Assembly (NCBI RefSeq): GCF_001422205.1
Contig: NZ_LMMJ01000008.1
Location: 548,915 to 612,914, forward strand
DNA length: 64,000 nucleotides
Direction of reading: 5' to 3'
From: Curtobacterium sp. Leaf261
GTDB lineage: Bacteria > Actinomycetota > Actinomycetes > Actinomycetales > Microbacteriaceae
The notes beneath the pieces are model-generated. The model did not search any database. It worked only from the letters and a program-made list of their open reading frames with translations, and had not been told where the DNA came from. How positions within the stretch are numbered: the first letter of the stretch is position 1; every line of letters starts with the position of its first letter. Below are positions 9,745 to 18,143 of the stretch, piece after piece. Position numbers and translations under genes: made by a program.

Positions 9745-10995
9745 GTGTGGCCCAACCATGAGCGCGTGATCCCCGAGGCCTTCGTCGGCTCCGGGTCCGT
9801 CGTGGTCGCCGCGCGTGCTCACTCGGTCGAGCCGTCCGGCAACGGCTACCTCTACGGCTACGAGGTCGACACGGTCGACCCGAGCGGTCAGGCCGCGACG
9901 GTGCTGACCTACGTGGACACCGGCGGGACGCACGACCAGAACTCCGCGGTGGTCGTGGATCCGCTCACGAGCGAACCGGTGTCGGTCTGGGCGTACCCGA
10001 ACGACCCCGGGCTCCCGGTGCTCCCGCAGGTCACCTACCGCGAGGCCGTCGCCGAGCTCCTCACGACGCTCGGCATGCCCGTGACGAACCCGTCGCTGAC
10101 CGTCGCCGCGTACCGGCCCGGCAAGCGTGCGGTCGTCCGGGTCGACTCCCAGGAGGGAACGCTCTTCCTGAAGGTCGTCCGACCGCACCGGGTCGGCCCG
10201 ATCGTCCGGACGCACTCGCAGTTCGTCGCCGCCGGACTCCCCGTTCCCCGAGTGCTGTCGAGTCGCGGGGACGGACTCCTCGTGCTCGAGCGGGTCCGCG
10301 GTGTCCCGGCAGGGAGCCGGATCCTCGACATCGCCGACGATCCCCGGTTCATCGCGTCGCTGACGGCGCTGACCGGTCGGATCGCGAGCGTCCCGGTGAC
10401 TGAGCAGGCGCGCGCCGACGCGATGGACCACGCGGACTGGCACCGGAGGACCCTGGCCGCTGCCCTCCCGAAGGACGCCGACGAGATCGACCGTCTCTAC
10501 GACGCGATCGGCCGGCGTTCGATCGGCTGGAGCACCTCGGATCGTGCGGTCGTGCACGGCGACCTGCACCTCGAGCAGATCTTCGTCGACGACCGGGAGC
10601 CGTGGCGCATCTCGGGGCTGCTCGACATCGACACCGCGGGGTGGGGACATCCGGTCCGCGACGTCGGTGCGGTCGTCGCGCACCTCGTCGTGACCGGGCT
10701 CTGGCACCGGTCGCGTGACGACGCCGAACGCGGGGCCGCCGCGGAACGTCTCGCGGACGCGATCGCCCGCGACTGGGCACGCCGGCACCGATCGGAGACC
10801 GACCGGCTCGGTCCGGCGATCGGGTCCCAGCTCCTCGCGCACGCCGGCGGCCAGGCGACCACCGGATCCGTCACCGGCATCGCCACGGCCGAACAGCTCC
10901 TGGCGGCGACCCGCGCCGCGCTCGCCGAACCGGCACCGGCCCTCCCGTCCGGACCAGGCCTCCGTCCGCGCTCCGCACCCGGCACGACCGTCTGA
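9745..10995 (+). CDS. APH-family phosphotransferase
   Basis: A 416-residue protein whose C-terminal two thirds is an aminoglycoside-phosphotransferase-like kinase fold. The Brenner motif HGDLHLEQIF (H271 onward) holds the catalytic base, and LLDIDTAGWGHPVRD holds the metal-binding Asp. An ATP-binding lysine candidate is seen in GTLFLKVVRP. The ~130-residue N-terminal region is unusual for antibiotic-resistance enzymes, so a small-molecule or maltokinase-like metabolic kinase is as likely; the substrate is unknown. GTG 9745 follows a -10 type hexamer by 6 bases (leaderless); GTG 9766 is an alternative. The last codons (GTTV*) are copied at the far edge of the heptamer array that follows. Confidence 0.75.
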   Translation: MWPNHERVIPEAFVGSGSVVVAARAHSVEPSGNGYLYGYEVDTVDPSGQAATVLTYVDTGGTHDQNSAVVVDPLTSEPVSVWAYPNDPGLPVLPQVTYREAVAELLTTLGMPVTNPSLTVAAYRPGKRAVVRVDSQEGTLFLKVVRPHRVGPIVRTHSQFVAAGLPVPRVLSSRGDGLLVLERVRGVPAGSRILDIADDPRFIASLTALTGRIASVPVTEQARADAMDHADWHRRTLAAALPKDADEIDRLYDAIGRRSIGWSTSDRAVVHGDLHLEQIFVDDREPWRISGLLDIDTAGWGHPVRDVGAVVAHLVVTGLWHRSRDDAERGAAAERLADAIARDWARRHRSETDRLGPAIGSQLLAHAGGQATTGSVTGIATAEQLLAATRAALAEPAPALPSGPGLRPRSAPGTTV

Positions 10996-11567
10996 GACCG
11001 TCTGAGCACGCGTCGGACGGCGGCGGACACCCGGCACCGGGCACCGGACACCGGACACCGGACACCCGGCACCCGGCACCCGGCACCCGGCACCCGGCAC
11101 CCGGCACCCGGCACGACCGTCCGACCATGCCTCGGACGGGGCCGGCATCCGGACTGGAGGCGCGACCCGCCTCCGCCGCACCGCTGCGGTCAGCGGACCC
11201 GGACCACCGCAGCCCGGATCGGCACGCGCGGAGCGCGCGGTCGTGGTGCGCGGGGTCGGCCTGCGGTACAGTGACAGGGCACGCGCCGCATGTTCTGCCG
11301 CCGGCCGGGCCGCTCCTGGCGGTCGTCGATCGGATCGAGAGCATCGCGGAACCGCTGTCGCCCGACACTCGTCCGGCTTGGCGCGCGTGTTCGTGTCCAG
11401 CAAGGCTGGTCGTCGCCGACCGGCCGATCCGGGCGAGCGCCATCCCGGGCGTCGTCGCTCGGCGTGACGCGGTGGGGTTCGATCTCGACCGCCGCGTCCG
11501 GACCATGTACTGACACCGGTGTCGATCGCCGGAGGATTCCCGCACACGTGGCGGACAAGGAGGAGCG
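10996..11567. other. 571-bp intergenic region with tandem array and candidate leader
   Basis: No convincing gene is visible; the open frame 11127-11513 lacks coding character and family resemblance. The stretch holds a doubled GACCGTCTGA (10986-11005), the heptamer array (11029-11112), a GGAGGCG/CGCCTCC hairpin (11156-11174) and a possible -10 (TACAGT, 11266-11271). The ~290 bases from there to the helicase start could be a long 5' leader. Confidence 0.5.
11029..11112. repeat. 12-copy heptamer tandem array
   Basis: Twelve perfect 7-base units without interruption: ACCCGGC, ACCGGGC, three ACCGGAC, then seven ACCCGGC. The array is followed by ACGACCGTC, and the same GCACCCGGCACGACCGTC string forms the 3' end of the preceding gene (to 10992). 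The array therefore looks like slippage expansion from a gene-end sequence. Copy number is likely to vary between strains. Confidence 0.95.
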
Positions 11568-13730
11568 TTGGCTCGATCAGGCACCAGGCGTGCAGCCGGT
11601 GGACGCACAGGCGGCCGTGCTGCCGGTGGGACCGGGACGGCCTCCCGTCGTACCAGGCCCGTGGACAACGACGGACTCATCCCCGTCCTGGCCCGGGCCG
11701 TGCGCGAGGTCGAGGCCGCCGCGCAACGCGGTGCGCTCCGTCCGACGAACCGGACGAAGTTCCAGGCCGTCGCACTGCTCATGCGCGAGGAGCGTGCCCG
11801 GGTCAAGGTCGACGCGACACTCACCGACTCGCAGCGCGCCGAGCAGCTGAAACGACTCGACGGCGTCGCGACCATCCTCGCGAAGACCGCCGCTCGCGAC
11901 ACCAGCGTGATCCAGCTCCTCGGCGAGGACGCGACCCTGACCGAGGCGACGCGGACCGTCAAGCGCGACATGATGATCGCCGGCGGCATGGAGATGGCGC
12001 CGGAGGACCTGGTCATCGCCGCGGAGCCGACGCCGGTGCTCGAGACCGCGGAGCGCGCCGTCGTCCCGCAGGCGATCGTGTCCCGCCAGCTGGCGAACCC
12101 GTTCCTGGCTCCGGACTTCTCGCTCGCCGACGCGCCGGTCGCACATCCGCGGCGACTCGCGAACTGGGAGCTCTTCGGCCCGCTGTTCAAGTCGTTCGAG
12201 TACGGAGCGGGTGGCGGGCCCGCCTCGATGCCGCTCCCGGAACCGCTGACCCTGCACAGCCCGGCCGGCTCGACCCTCATGAAGCACCAGGCCGAGCTCA
12301 TCGGCGCCGCCGCTGACGGACACCGCACCTTCCTGCTCGCGGACGAGCCCGGTCTCGGCAAGACCGCGCAGTCGCTGCTCGCCGCGGACGCCGCGAACGC
12401 CTTCCCACTGCTCGTCGTCGTCCCGAACGTCGTCAAGACGAACTGGGCACGCGAGGCGGCGCTCTGGGTCCCGAACCGCACGGCGACGGTCATCCACGGC
12501 GACGGCGACGATCTCGACGGCTTCGCGGACATCATCATCGTCAACTACGAGATCCTCGACCGGCACGTCGGCTGGCTCGGCGGGCTCGGGTTCAAGGGCA
12601 TGGTCGTCGACGAGGCCCACTTCATCAAGAACAAGGACTCGCAGCGCTCCCGCTTCGTCCTGCAGCTCGCCGAGAAGATCCGGGACCGGGTCGCCTCGCC
12701 GCTGCTGATGGCCCTGACGGGGACCCCGCTCATCAACTCGGTCGAGGACTTCCGGACGATCTGGCAGTTCCTCGGGTGGATCGACGACAAGAAGCCCCGC
12801 GCGGAGCTCATGAACGAGCTCGAGGACATCGGCCTCACGCCGGCGGAACCCGGGTTCTTCTCCGAGGCCCGTCGCGCCGTCATCGACATGGGCATCGTCC
12901 GGCGCCGGAAGGTCGACGTCGCCGCGGACATCCCCGCCCGCCGGATCGCGGACATCCCGGTGGAGCTCGACGACGAGGTCGGACGCTCGATCCGCGACGC
13001 CGAGCGCGAGCTCACCGCGAAGCTCGTGCAGCGCTACCACTCGGCGCTCGCGAACCGCACCGGTCAGGCACCCGTCGACGGGATCGACCACAAGCTCGTC
13101 CGACAGGTCGCGCGGTGGGAGCTCGAGGACATCGACGCGTCCCCGACGGGCGAGAACGTCTTCTCCATGGTGCGGCGCATCGGCCGTGCCAAGGCACAGC
13201 TCGCGGCGGACTACGCGGCCCAGCTCGCCTCGAACGTCGGCAAGGTGGTGTTCTTCGCGAAGCACCTCGACGTGATGGACCAGGCCGAAGAGGTCTTCGC
13301 GCGGCGCAACCTGCGCACCGCGACGATCCGCGGCGACCAGACCCCGGCGTTCCGCACGGCGCAGATCGACTCGTTCGTGAACGACCCGGACGTCGCTGTG
13401 ATCGTGTGCTCGCTCACCGCGGCCGGTGTCGGGCTCAACCTGCAGGTCGCGTCGAACGTCGTGCTCGCGGAACTGTCGTGGACGAGCGCCGAGCAGACGC
13501 AGGCCATCGACCGCGTCCACCGGATCGGTCAGGAAGAACCCGTCACGGCCTGGCGGATCATCGCCGCGCAGACCATCGACATGAAGATCGCCGACCTCAT
13601 CGACAGCAAGGCGGGACTCGCGGCACGTGCCCTCGACGGCTCCGACGAGGAGATCGTCGACTCCGGCGACATCCAGCTCGACGCGATGTCGGCGATGCTC
13701 CTTGAGGCACTGGAGTCCGCCGAGCTGTAG
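11568..13730 (+). CDS. SNF2-family (DEAD/DEAH-like) helicase
   Basis: A 720-residue SNF2-type ATPase. Walker A is DEPGLGKT (residues 259-266), the Walker B box is DEAH (348-351) followed by FIKNKDSQRS, motif III is ALTGTPLINS, and the second RecA-like lobe ends with VHRIGQEEPVTAWRII. These motifs are typical of chromatin-remodeller-like translocases that move on duplex DNA; the actual target here is unknown. The ~200 residues before the motor are helical and Arg/Ala-rich with no recognised domain. Translation appears to start at TTG 11568, since AAGGAGGAG lies 2-5 bases before it and no better codon is available. The gene stands alone, converging on the mycoredoxin gene across a large palindrome. 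Confidence 0.85.
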   Translation: MARSGTRRAAGGRTGGRAAGGTGTASRRTRPVDNDGLIPVLARAVREVEAAAQRGALRPTNRTKFQAVALLMREERARVKVDATLTDSQRAEQLKRLDGVATILAKTAARDTSVIQLLGEDATLTEATRTVKRDMMIAGGMEMAPEDLVIAAEPTPVLETAERAVVPQAIVSRQLANPFLAPDFSLADAPVAHPRRLANWELFGPLFKSFEYGAGGGPASMPLPEPLTLHSPAGSTLMKHQAELIGAAADGHRTFLLADEPGLGKTAQSLLAADAANAFPLLVVVPNVVKTNWAREAALWVPNRTATVIHGDGDDLDGFADIIIVNYEILDRHVGWLGGLGFKGMVVDEAHFIKNKDSQRSRFVLQLAEKIRDRVASPLLMALTGTPLINSVEDFRTIWQFLGWIDDKKPRAELMNELEDIGLTPAEPGFFSEARRAVIDMGIVRRRKVDVAADIPARRIADIPVELDDEVGRSIRDAERELTAKLVQRYHSALANRTGQAPVDGIDHKLVRQVARWELEDIDASPTGENVFSMVRRIGRAKAQLAADYAAQLASNVGKVVFFAKHLDVMDQAEEVFARRNLRTATIRGDQTPAFRTAQIDSFVNDPDVAVIVCSLTAAGVGLNLQVASNVVLAELSWTSAEQTQAIDRVHRIGQEEPVTAWRIIAAQTIDMKIADLIDSKAGLAARALDGSDEEIVDSGDIQLDAMSAMLLEALESAEL

Positions 13731-13756
13731 CGGCGGCCGGTCGGACCCTCCGACTT

Positions 13757-13830
13757 CCGCGAAACACCAGCAAGGCGGCATCGCGCAGGGAAATGTCTCC
13801 GCGCGATGCCGCCTTGTCGGTGTTTTGCGG
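13757..13830. terminator. 30-bp-arm palindrome between converging genes
   Basis: Arms 13757-13786 and 13801-13830 pair almost completely (one wobble and one 2-base internal loop) around a 14-base loop. The outer ends read CGAAACACC and GGTGTTTTG. It lies between the helicase and mycoredoxin stops and should terminate both transcripts. The element at 55325-55392 has the same outer ends. Confidence 0.75.
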
Positions 13831-13840
13831 AGCGGGGCGG

Positions 13841-14113
13841 CTACAGGCGGGACTGCACCTCGGCGAGGGACGGGTTCGTGGCCGTCGACCCGTCCGGGAA
13901 CATCAGCGTCGGGACGGTCTGGTTGCCGCCGTTCACCGCTGCGACGAGTTCGGCCGTCCCCGGCGTCTCCTCGATGTTCACCTCGGTGTAGGTCACGCCT
14001 GCACGGTCCATCTGGGTCTTCAGGCGCTTGCAGTACCCGCACCACCCGGTCGTGAACATGGTCACGGCGCCGGCAGCGGGGACGAAGGCTTCGCGGTTCA
14101 GTGTGTCGCTCAT
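13841..14113 (-). CDS. mycoredoxin (glutaredoxin-like, CGYC)
   Basis: A 90-residue thioredoxin-fold protein with active site C25-G-Y-C28 in the TTGWCGYCKRLK context, cis-Pro loop TVPTLMF and C-terminal helix SLAEVQSRL. The CGYC motif and size match actinobacterial mycoredoxin-1, which reduces mycothiol-protein mixed disulfides in the cytoplasm. ATG 14113 has no Shine-Dalgarno but follows TACCCT by 7 bases, so it is probably leaderless. The gene diverges from the CYTH/CHAD gene with only 76 bp between start codons. Confidence 0.9.
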   Translation of the reverse strand: MSDTLNREAFVPAAGAVTMFTTGWCGYCKRLKTQMDRAGVTYTEVNIEETPGTAELVAAVNGGNQTVPTLMFPDGSTATNPSLAEVQSRL

Positions 14114-14120
14114 GATGGAG

Positions 14121-14126
14121 AGGGTA
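14121..14126 (-). promoter_or_regulatory. -10 TACCCT, leaderless mycoredoxin start
   Basis: On the minus strand TACCCT is followed after 7 bases by ATG 14113. No ribosome binding site is present between them. Confidence 0.6.
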
Positions 14127-14176
14127 ACCGCGCCACCTGCGTGTGCATTCCGTGCGGAGCAGGACACCGGGGCTGG

Positions 14177-14182
14177 TAGACA
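14177..14182 (+). promoter_or_regulatory. -10 TAGACA, leaderless CYTH/CHAD start
   Basis: TAGACA is followed after 7 bases (GGACCCC) by GTG 14190, with no Shine-Dalgarno sequence. Confidence 0.6.
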
Positions 14183-14189
14183 GGACCCC

Positions 14190-15710
14190 GTGACGGACAC
14201 CCACCTCGAGATCGAGCGCACCTACGACCTGCCCGACGGCGCCACGCTGCCGGATCTGATCGGCGTCGGGGGGATCCTCCGCACCGACCGGCAGGAGCCG
14301 TTCGACCTCGACGCCACCTACTGGGACACCGACCGGCTCGACCTCGTCGTCTCGCGGGTCACCGTCCGCCGCCGCACCGGAGGACCGGACGCGGGCTGGC
14401 ACATCAAGCGCGCCGAGTCGGACACGGTGCGCCACGAGCAGCACTTCCCGCTCACCGAGGACGCCGATGCGGTCCCGGACGAGGTCCTCGCGGCGCTGTT
14501 CACCGAACGGCGCGGACGCGGTCTGCAGCCCGTCGTCCGGATCCAGACCACCCGGGCCGTGACGCGCCTCCTGGACGACGATGACGACCAGGTCGCCGAG
14601 CTGGCGGACGACGCCGTCACGGCCACCCGCCTCGGTCCCGACGGGGCGCCCGTGGCGGACCCGCGCCGCTGGCGCGAGGTGGAGGTCGAGACGGTCGAGG
14701 GCGTCGACCCGCAGGTCGCCCACGCGTTCCTCGATGCGCTCGACGGACGGTTCGCCGCCGTCGGCGCCGGCCGTGCCGCGGTGTCCTCGAAGCTCGCGCG
14801 TGGCCTCGCCGGCGCGGACGCGCCTCGTCTCCGCACCGCTGAGAAGCCCGCCAAGAAGACCGCGGCGCGTGCGATCGCGAAGCGTCTCGCGCGCCTCCGC
14901 GCCTCGCTGCACCGCCGGGAGGCCCGGTTGCGGTCCGGCGAGGTCGCGGACCTGGGTGGTCTGGCCACGACCGCGCTCGGTGTGGCGGCCGTCCTCGGTG
15001 CGTACCGCAAGGCGTTCCCGGACACCGACCTCACCGCCCGCGCCGTCCGAGCCGCCGACGCGCTCGCCGACGTGACGGCGCGGGGTGCCTCGGCCGAGGA
15101 CCTCGTGGAGACCCTGCACCGCGCGGCGACGCCGGCGCAGGAGGAACTTGTCGACGCGATGACCCGCGAACGCATCATCGCGGCGACCCGGGAGCGTCGA
15201 GACACTGCGGCACGCGACGTCGTCCGGTTCCTGAACACGCCGGACTTCCTCGACCTGCTCGACCTCCTCGACGACGCCGTCGAGCGCCCCGCACCCACCC
15301 CGTGGTCGAACCAGGCGCCGAAGAAGGTCGCCCAGGACGTCACCAGCGTGTCGAAGCCTGCCGTGCGTGACCTCGTCCGCGCCGCCGTCGGTGACGACCC
15401 GAGAGACGAGGACGCCGACCGTGCCGCGACGGAGCGGGCCTGGCTCGCGACGACGACCATGCGGATCGCGATGGACGTCCTGGGCGACGACGCGTTCGCG
15501 TCGGCGCTCGTCCGCCGCATCGGCGTCGCCTCCGACGTCCTGACCGAGCGGGTGCAGGCGCTGCACGCGCTCGAGGAGCTCCGGCTGGTCGCGGGCATCG
15601 CGAGCCGCGGCGGCGAGGACACGTTCGGGTACGGGGTGCTCGCGGGGGACCGCGTCCGTCGCGCCGAGGAGTCCTACGACGACGCGGTGCACGCGCTGTC
15701 GCGGGTCTAG
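14190..15710 (+). CDS. CYTH and CHAD domain protein
   Basis: A 506-residue fusion. The N-terminal ~200 residues form a CYTH triphosphate-tunnel domain (LEIERTYDLP at the start, FDLDATYWDT, WHIKRAESDTVRHE). The remainder is a CHAD helical domain rich in conserved Arg, Lys and His (LARLRASLHRREARLRSGE). In this family CYTH binds or hydrolyses triphosphate or polyphosphate groups and CHAD binds polyphosphate. The usual ExExK signature reads E-I-E-R-T here, so the last lysine is replaced by threonine and catalytic activity is uncertain. GTG 14190 is probably a leaderless start. A Lys/Ala-rich linker (EKPAKKTAARAIAKR) separates the domains. Confidence 0.88.
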   Translation: MTDTHLEIERTYDLPDGATLPDLIGVGGILRTDRQEPFDLDATYWDTDRLDLVVSRVTVRRRTGGPDAGWHIKRAESDTVRHEQHFPLTEDADAVPDEVLAALFTERRGRGLQPVVRIQTTRAVTRLLDDDDDQVAELADDAVTATRLGPDGAPVADPRRWREVEVETVEGVDPQVAHAFLDALDGRFAAVGAGRAAVSSKLARGLAGADAPRLRTAEKPAKKTAARAIAKRLARLRASLHRREARLRSGEVADLGGLATTALGVAAVLGAYRKAFPDTDLTARAVRAADALADVTARGASAEDLVETLHRAATPAQEELVDAMTRERIIAATRERRDTAARDVVRFLNTPDFLDLLDLLDDAVERPAPTPWSNQAPKKVAQDVTSVSKPAVRDLVRAAVGDDPRDEDADRAATERAWLATTTMRIAMDVLGDDAFASALVRRIGVASDVLTERVQALHALEELRLVAGIASRGGEDTFGYGVLAGDRVRRAEESYDDAVHALSRV

Positions 15711-15724
15711 CCGACCCCGGGGCG

Positions 15725-15770
15725 GCGCCGACACGGTGTCCGCGCCGACACGGTGTCCGCGCCGACGCCG
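15725..15770. repeat. 17-bp tandem repeat between converging genes
   Basis: GCGCCGACACGGTGTCC occurs at 15725-15741 and 15742-15758, followed by a partial third copy. Each unit contains a short GACAC/GTGTC hairpin. It may help terminate the converging CYTH/CHAD and oligopeptidase transcripts. Confidence 0.7.
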
Positions 15771-15793
15771 GGTCGCCGCCCCCGGGTCCGAGA

Positions 15794-17953
15794 TCAGCTC
15801 GCGGGGAGCGGCTCCGTCTGCGCGAGACCGAGCACGTCGAGCAGCCACGCGATCTCGAACGCCCGCTCCTGCCACGACGCGTACCGACCACTGACACCGC
15901 CGTGCCCTGCCGCCATCTCGGTCTTGAGGAGCACCGGAGCGCCGACCTCGCGGAGCCGCGCCGTCCACTTGGCCGGCTCGACGTACAGCACGCGGGTGTC
16001 GTTGATGCTCGTGACGGCGAGGATCCGCGGGTACTCGACGCCGGCGCGGACGTTCTCGTACGGCGTGTACTCGCTCATGTACCGGTAGACCTCGGGGTCG
16101 TGCAGGGGATCGCCCCACTCGTCCCACTCGATCACGGTCAGGGGCAGGTCCGGGTCGAGGATGCTCGTCAGCGCGTCGACGAACGGCACTGCCGCGACGA
16201 TGCCCGCGAAGCGGTCCGGGGCGATGTTCGCCACCGCTCCCATGAGGAGGCCGCCGGCGCTCCCGCCCTCGGCGACGAGCTGCTGCGGCGTCGTCCGTCC
16301 GGCCTCGATCAGGTGATCGGCCACGGCGACGAAGTCCGTGAACGTGTTCTTCTTGGTGAGGGTCTTGCCGTTCTCGTACCAGTGCCGGCCCATCTCGCCG
16401 CCGCCGCGGACATGTGCCACGGCGAAGACGACACCTCGGTCGAGCATCGACAGGCGCATCACGCTGAACCCGGGGTCGATGCTGTGCTCGTACGATCCGT
16501 ACCCGTACAGGTGGACGGGGGCGGGCCTCCCGGCCGGCACGGCGTCGCGACGCCAGACCAGCGAGACGGGGACGCGGGTGCCGTCCGTGGCCGTCGCCCA
16601 GGCGCGCTCCTGGACGTAGTCCTCGGAGCGGTAGCCGCCGAGGACCGGCTGGCGCTTCAGCACAGTCACCGCGCCCGTCTCGAGGTCCAGGTCGCTCACG
16701 GTGGAGGGTGTCACGAAAGACGTGAACCCGATGCGCAGTGTCGGCTGGTCCCACTCCGGGTTCCCGCCGAAGCCCGCCGAGAAGAGCTCCTCGTCGAACG
16801 GGATCTCGTGCGCATCGCCGTAGCCGTCGCCCTCGATCGGCAGGATGGCGATCCTGGGGAGCGCCTCGGAGCGGTACTCGAGCGCCAGGTGCCGTGCGAA
16901 CGCATCGACCGACTCGATCCGCCGCTCGGGGTCGTGCGCGACGACCACGCGACGGTCGGTGGTCGACTGGGGATCGTCCGCCGGCACGTCGACGAGCTCG
17001 AAGTTCTCGGCACCCGCGTTGTGCAGGACGAGGAGCCGGTCACTCCCGCCGACGATGGCGTGCTCGATCTCGTACTCGACCCCCTCGCGGCGGGGCCAGA
17101 CGACCTGGAACTCGCCCGTCGGGTCCGCGGCGTCGAGGACGAGGGCCTCGGACGTGATCTTGGAGCCGAGCTCGATGACGATGTACTGCGACGAGCGCGT
17201 GACGCCCACGCCGACCCAGAAGCGGTCGTCCGGTTCGGTGAACACCGACACGTCCGGTTCGGCGGACGCGACGCGGTGCCGCCAGATGGTGTCCGGGCGC
17301 CAGGACTCGTCCACCGTCGGGTAGAACACGAAGCGGCCGGACGGGTCGAAGACCGCGCCGGCGCCGGTGTTCTCGACGACGTCGGGGAAGTCCTGGTTCG
17401 TCTCGAGGTCGCGCACGTGCAGGGTGTAGCGCTCGTCGCCCGCGACGTCGACGCCGTAGACCAGGCGCGTGCCGTCGTCACTGATGTCGTAGGAGCCGAG
17501 CGAGAAGAACTCGTGACCGTCCGCGAGGGCGTTCGAGTCGAGGACCACCTGCTCGCCGGGGAGCTGACCACCCTCGGCGACCGTCGGCGCGGTCCAGTCG
17601 TCGTCACCGCTGATCGGCGCACGGCACTGGATGCCGTACTGACTGCCCTCGCGCGTGCGGGTGAAGTACCAGAACCGACCCATCCGGACCGGGACGCTCA
17701 GGTCGGTCTCCTGCACGCGGGACTTCACCTCGTCGAACACGCGACCACGGAGGGCCTCGAGGTGGGCCGTCTCGGCATCGGTGTAGGCGTTCTCCTGCTC
17801 GAGGTACGTCAGGGTCTCCGGCGACTGCTTGTCCCGGAGCCACTCGTAGTCGTCCACCACGTCGATGCCGTGGTGCGAGCGCGTCTGCGGGTGCTTCGGT
17901 GCGGTCGGTGGGGTGACGGGAGGGATGGAGGTCTGGGGGACGGCGTCGGTCAC
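15794..17953 (-). CDS. ptrB: S9 family oligopeptidase B-like peptidase
   Basis: A 719-residue cytoplasmic serine peptidase of the prolyl-oligopeptidase family. It has an N-terminal beta-propeller (starting HPQTRSHHGIDVVDDYEWLRD, typical of oligopeptidase B) and a C-terminal alpha/beta hydrolase domain. The nucleophile is Ser ~565 in EGGSAGGLLMG; a His candidate lies in KTEMAAGHGGVSGRYASWQE. The length agrees with oligopeptidase B, which cuts short peptides after basic residues. No signal peptide is present. GTG 17953 follows TAGGCT by 6 bases with no Shine-Dalgarno, so the transcript is probably leaderless. Specificity is inferred from family resemblance. Confidence 0.88.
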   Translation of the reverse strand: MTDAVPQTSIPPVTPPTAPKHPQTRSHHGIDVVDDYEWLRDKQSPETLTYLEQENAYTDAETAHLEALRGRVFDEVKSRVQETDLSVPVRMGRFWYFTRTREGSQYGIQCRAPISGDDDWTAPTVAEGGQLPGEQVVLDSNALADGHEFFSLGSYDISDDGTRLVYGVDVAGDERYTLHVRDLETNQDFPDVVENTGAGAVFDPSGRFVFYPTVDESWRPDTIWRHRVASAEPDVSVFTEPDDRFWVGVGVTRSSQYIVIELGSKITSEALVLDAADPTGEFQVVWPRREGVEYEIEHAIVGGSDRLLVLHNAGAENFELVDVPADDPQSTTDRRVVVAHDPERRIESVDAFARHLALEYRSEALPRIAILPIEGDGYGDAHEIPFDEELFSAGFGGNPEWDQPTLRIGFTSFVTPSTVSDLDLETGAVTVLKRQPVLGGYRSEDYVQERAWATATDGTRVPVSLVWRRDAVPAGRPAPVHLYGYGSYEHSIDPGFSVMRLSMLDRGVVFAVAHVRGGGEMGRHWYENGKTLTKKNTFTDFVAVADHLIEAGRTTPQQLVAEGGSAGGLLMGAVANIAPDRFAGIVAAVPFVDALTSILDPDLPLTVIEWDEWGDPLHDPEVYRYMSEYTPYENVRAGVEYPRILAVTSINDTRVLYVEPAKWTARLREVGAPVLLKTEMAAGHGGVSGRYASWQERAFEIAWLLDVLGLAQTEPLPAS

Positions 17954-17959
17954 CGACCC

Positions 17960-17965
17960 AGCCTA
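17960..17965 (-). promoter_or_regulatory. -10 TAGGCT, leaderless ptrB start
   Basis: TAGGCT on the minus strand is followed after 6 bases (GGGTCG) by GTG 17953. Confidence 0.65.
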
Positions 17966-18131
17966 GGACGGTCGGCGCTCCGCGGGCCGGGAGGCACGCA
18001 TCCTGTCCGCCCCGCGGCGGCCGTCCGCGGTCTGCCGCGCCCCAGGACCCGGCGCCCACCGGGCCGGCACCGACGTCCGAGTGGTGGGCCGTGCCTCCAG
18101 GCCGTCAGCGTCGCGGACGCGACATGCTCGC

Positions 18132-18137
18132 TACGGT
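18132..18137 (+). promoter_or_regulatory. -10 TACGGT, leaderless amidohydrolase start
   Basis: TACGGT is followed after 6 bases (TGGGAC) by ATG 18144 without a ribosome binding site. Confidence 0.6.
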
Positions 18138-18143
18138 TGGGAC

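Noticed and set aside
9745-10995. APH-like gene as an aminoglycoside resistance gene
   Set aside because: Only the kinase motifs are shared. The N-terminal region and lack of mobile context argue for a metabolic kinase of unknown substrate.
11029-11112. Tandem array considered as a CRISPR
   Set aside because: Units are 7 bases and contiguous without spacers, and there are no cas genes nearby.
11127-11513. Plus-strand frame of 128 codons before the helicase
   Set aside because: No ribosome binding site, no recognisable domain, and the sequence includes a palindromic repeat; more probably leader or spacer DNA.
11577-16754. Very long minus-strand open frame (about 1725 codons) opposite the helicase, mycoredoxin and CYTH/CHAD genes
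   Set aside because: It mirrors the reverse-strand shadow of high-GC genes on the other strand, has repetitive Arg/Gly/Asp composition and no domain. The opposite strand carries clearly recognisable motifs.
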